Positions 5,601 through 6,796 of a DNA stretch of 6,796 nucleotides are shown here, piece after piece; position 1 is the stretch's first letter; each line of letters opens with the position of its first letter. The notes under the pieces were generated by a model that saw only the letters and a program-made list of their open reading frames with translations, did not search any database and had not been told where the DNA came from. The translations under genes and the position numbers were made by a program. Origin of the DNA: Kiritimatiellia bacterium (GTDB lineage: Bacteria > Verrucomicrobiota > Kiritimatiellia > RFP12 > UBA1067); NCBI GenBank assembly GCA_017629455.1, contig JAGBXE010000203.1, positions 1 through 6,796 of the forward strand. The letters run 5' to 3'.

Positions 5601-6546
5601 CGATCATTATACCGTTGCGGCAAGCGAATGGGGGCTTTTTACTGTTTACACAGAAGATGGCTTTTTTGTCGATACGCTTTTTGATCCGCCCGGCAAACCT
5701 GGGCGAGGTATTCCTTACACGTTTGGAGGCGAAGATTTTTCAGGGCGCATTGCGTATTTCCCTAGCCGCGATGAAGTGTGGGCTTACAATGCTGGGCACA
5801 CATTTCGTGTGACGGGCTTTGAAAAAGGTCGCGTTAAAGGCGAGTGGCGTAACAGAGGGGCGCTAATCCTTAATAACGTTCAGGCGCTTGTATTCCCTGG
5901 GGCGAGGGAAAAGCCGCTTTCGGAGGCTATGCTTACGAGGGTTGATTCTTCCTTAAAATTTACGGCCCGTGTGAAAGATTCTACGCCTCTTGTTAATGTT
6001 GCGATGCGCGAAAACGCGATCTTTAAAGGCGGCGATGCCGTTGGGTTCGAAATCGGGCCTTCTAATGGTCATAAGGAGCTGCCTCCGCGCTCTTTGTCTA
6101 AACGTGAGGTTGGATATACTCGCATTTTAGCTGCACGCATTGGTGGGCGCGACGTCGTTGTTGCGTTAAAGCCATTTACTGATATGCCTAAAAAAGATCA
6201 GGAATATGCTACGCCAGCTGGAGGAAAAGCGTTTTTTGAGTTTGTTGGCGAAGTAAAGGGGGCCAAGGTGTCGTTTACCAATGACAGCGATGGTCAAGGG
6301 TATAGGGTTGAGATTTCTGTGCCGGAATCTTTCTTTGAGCTCGATTTCACAAAGCCGGCTTATTGGGATGCGCAGGTGCTGCTTTCAGGTGAGGGCGGGC
6401 GCGGCGTTCAAACGGTAAGCCGCACATATCTTTATAATCCTGAAACATCTGCCACATCCATGGTTGATGATACACCGACGGAGTCGCGATTGCGGCCACA
6501 GGGGTGGAGGCGAGCTACATTTTCTTGCAGCGCTTCAACTAAATAG
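2665..6546 (+). CDS. Exported CBM9-like / FlgD-Ig / beta-propeller multidomain protein
   Basis: The 1293-residue protein is exported by Sec. Residues 1-21 form a signal peptide with a hydrophobic core and a VNA-G cleavage site. Residues about 40-252 form a CBM9-like (DOMON-type) beta sandwich: VVVDGLLGEW opening, YLYIGVEM strand, and an FAFINIDTWGLIRFE end. Residues 281-351 match a FlgD-type Ig domain (VNIFDENGGVIREL, FWDGRDALGFP). Propeller-like repeats follow: NHL-style blades at 583-615 (SPYGVAVDAQGKIYVSD) and 638-670 (MPFGIAVDSTG), and further blades up to about 1054 (GGEDFSG at 1021-1027, RVTGFEK at 1048-1054). An EF-hand/dockerin-like Ca2+ loop is at 805-816 (DGNGDGRIQKDE). Residues about 1090-1285 look like a second CBM9-like domain. 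No glycosidase, sulfatase or protease active site and no transmembrane anchor are recognised. The likely role is glycan binding or a cell-surface scaffold; this is inference from architecture. Confidence 0.8.
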   Translation: MPRIFTLLFLGALFPSVVVNAGTTCYDGVASALPLADGRKVVVDGLLGEWDRSGAVLCWNAAELAEEQNAAIYFMYDSSYLYIGVEMSLYDHEVTNDNRPQDRFWRGDLVQVRLSTDRSLPYPLPRRKDPRLIKNPAVTCVNLWRNTLDGSDNLYVTPGANLDCPSVLHPKGSLVKTTVGEKTLTIESRVPWSALGVEDGVCPFKPGDTMPAVVDIKWCPGTDGFYTAAVYRRDPGAFAFINIDTWGLIRFEKSSLTPAKSETFASIAARAREASSVDTKGWARIEFTLPKRAKLSVNIFDENGGVIRELKGGEWTDAGKQVLFWDGRDALGFPCETGKSYKWGAYAHDGLDVKYFGTVGTSGEPPYDTRSGRGGWGGDHGPVVDVACDPTGRYFIWHKNESGRGIVKTDFNGKVLWRTMPFVVDGWGNYSSIAASDGKVYLVYERRTSGNVAIKLVRLDASTGNYDIFPCGSGAIDISADFTDPKLPPRTAVRAEYAFNCAGIAVLGKELFVSDFNGNCLRVLNADTGAEIRRLPCEKPRGIWCEKGVLYVASLAGENGGQVLALSPNGGNSSIVVSSGLSSPYGVAVDAQGKIYVSDLGASQQVKVFSPKGSILKVMGLKGGRSFLGTLELDSFLMPFGIAVDSTGALIVTEASSPKIVSVFNAETGVLRDRFFGYTSYSPSNIPDCDDPLVQYYSLSGPDSFARARLPKTGGVGMPDAVWDFEGAGINEFSSVMSTMNMPEIIRGSNGVKYLASDATPYHRHANRPITICRIDGDDIKPVGAVLCPPRAKGVKTDVLELWMDGNGDGRIQKDEMQSIGQVGDRAFRLSHTPGALHMTADGTLYVLTLENFVIGIPCRGYSSDGVPQWDIKAVYKAIPEIVPGMKELFCTWRQGLMGLRRDSAGNFYASVSCSPDYVTPEFTKYMHQGMGHTADVGAVFLIKYDSKGKLIWRVGRKAVGALRPGEIHHHWCHAGMVGDHYTVAASEWGLFTVYTEDGFFVDTLFDPPGKPGRGIPYTFGGEDFSGRIAYFPSRDEVWAYNAGHTFRVTGFEKGRVKGEWRNRGALILNNVQALVFPGAREKPLSEAMLTRVDSSLKFTARVKDSTPLVNVAMRENAIFKGGDAVGFEIGPSNGHKELPPRSLSKREVGYTRILAARIGGRDVVVALKPFTDMPKKDQEYATPAGGKAFFEFVGEVKGAKVSFTNDSDGQGYRVEISVPESFFELDFTKPAYWDAQVLLSGEGGRGVQTVSRTYLYNPETSATSMVDDTPTESRLRPQGWRRATFSCSASTK

Positions 6547-6560
6547 TTTTAGATAGTGAA

Positions 6561-6567
6561 AAAGGAG
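6561..6567 (+). promoter_or_regulatory. Ribosome-binding site choosing the second ATG
   Basis: AAAGGAG lies only 2 nt from an ATG at 6570 but 8 nt from the in-frame ATG at 6576. The spacing favours 6576, which also gives the cleaner signal peptide (MKRG...). The gap from the upstream stop codon is 29 nt with no terminator, so read-through from the large exported gene is likely. Confidence 0.7.
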
Positions 6568-6575
6568 TGATGAAT

Positions 6576-6743
6576 ATGAAACGAGGATTGATGGTTTTGG
6601 CTGTTAACCTGGTGGCGGTATCGCTTTTTGCAGAAGGGATTGTGATCAATCGATTGTATGATGGGTCGATTTTGTATACCTTTAATGCATCAGGAGAAGT
6701 GGAGATTCCTTATAAGGGATTGATTGATGTTTTGGTAGTCTGA
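6576..6743 (+). CDS. Secreted glycine-rich protein, N-terminal part (interrupted)
   Basis: Fifty-five codons from the ATG chosen by spacing to AAAGGAG. Residues 1-19 (MKRG, then a hydrophobic stretch ending SLFA, then EG) form a typical Sec signal peptide. The mature part contains YDGSILYTFNASGEVEIP and ends IDVLVV at TGA (6741-6743). This type of lead-in (a short beta-rich segment then VLVV) normally runs straight into a long glycine-rich tract in secreted surface proteins that I associate with Kiritimatiellota-like bacteria (memory, not search). Here the glycine tract follows in the same frame but after the stop. As it stands the product would be an exported peptide of about 36 residues after cleavage, with no clear function. 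It probably is the 5' part of a broken or mis-sequenced longer gene. It shares orientation and probably a transcript with the preceding exported protein. Confidence 0.55.
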   Translation: MKRGLMVLAVNLVAVSLFAEGIVINRLYDGSILYTFNASGEVEIPYKGLIDVLVV

Positions 6744-6796
6744 GGCGGCGGTGACGGGGGCGGATAGGCTGGCGGTGGCGGTGGCGGCGGTGCGGG
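6744..6796 (+). pseudogene. In-frame continuation: glycine-codon tract after TGA, with second stop TAG
   Basis: Continuing the frame of the preceding gene past its TGA gives GGGDGGG, then TAG (6765-6767), then AGGGGGGGA to the window edge. The codons are nearly all GGN, which is what the family predicts and would be unlikely in a random 3' region. Both stops differ from plausible sense codons by one base (GGA to TGA; TAC or TAT to TAG). The gene is cut by the window end, so what lies further downstream cannot be judged. Alternatives are a decayed gene, base-calling errors in G-rich sequence, or readthrough. Confidence 0.5.

Noticed and set aside
5528..5812. A + strand open frame within the giant exported gene
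   Set aside because: It lies in another frame of a continuous 1293-codon gene with domain matches across this region.
2665..6546. A glycoside hydrolase or xylanase call based on the CBM9-like domain
   Set aside because: No catalytic domain or acid/base motif is recognisable; the CBM9-like fold alone does not establish an enzyme.
6741..6767. A recoded genetic code (TGA or TAG as sense)
   Set aside because: TGA ends xseB exactly at its family length, and TAG ends rpsG after the conserved AFAHYAW terminus, so both are real stops here.

Overview
The window looks like a chromosomal segment of a Gram-negative-type bacterium of the PVC group, most plausibly a Kiritimatiellota or other Verrucomicrobiota-like lineage. 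The taxonomic guess rests on the secreted protein types at the right-hand end (a CBM9-like/FlgD-Ig/beta-propeller giant, and a glycine-rich protein whose N-terminus leads into a VLVV-then-glycine tract) and on a lineage-type variant of ribosomal protein S7. It comes from memory of such families, not from a search. Genes use all three stop codons in the standard way (TAA, TAG and TGA). All genes are on the + strand.

Layout. Positions 6-103 are a perfect heptanucleotide tandem array. Next comes a sigma-70-like promoter with an extended -10 (131-160), followed by the two-gene ribosomal operon rpsL-rpsG (S12, S7) with a 3-nt gap. A rho-independent terminator (1126-1160) closes this operon without fusA or tuf. 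A second extended -10 promoter (1239-1247) sits so close to the xseB start that the transcript should be leaderless. xseB (exonuclease VII small subunit) overlaps by ATGA with a 353-residue GHKL/HATPase_c_3 protein of the MutL/MORC-like type. This pairing suggests a DNA-transaction operon, but the ATPase has no known job here.

After a 150-nt spacer containing a strong inverted repeat, a Sec-exported 1293-residue protein occupies 2665-6546. It has an N-terminal CBM9-like domain, a FlgD-type Ig domain, NHL-like and other beta-propeller blades, a dockerin/EF-hand-like calcium loop and a C-terminal CBM9-like domain. It looks like an extracellular or periplasmic glycan-associated or structural protein with no recognisable catalytic domain. 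Twenty-nine nucleotides later, with no terminator between, begins another secreted protein. After 55 codons it meets TGA and then TAG inside what would otherwise be an uninterrupted glycine-rich reading frame that runs off the window. It is either a decayed gene or a sequence-quality problem at the edge.

The points most worth a second look are the xseB-GHKL ATPase coupling, the leaderless xseB promoter, the heptamer array abutting the S12 promoter, and the twice-interrupted glycine-rich gene. I do not see a CRISPR array, transposon, tRNA or rRNA in this window.
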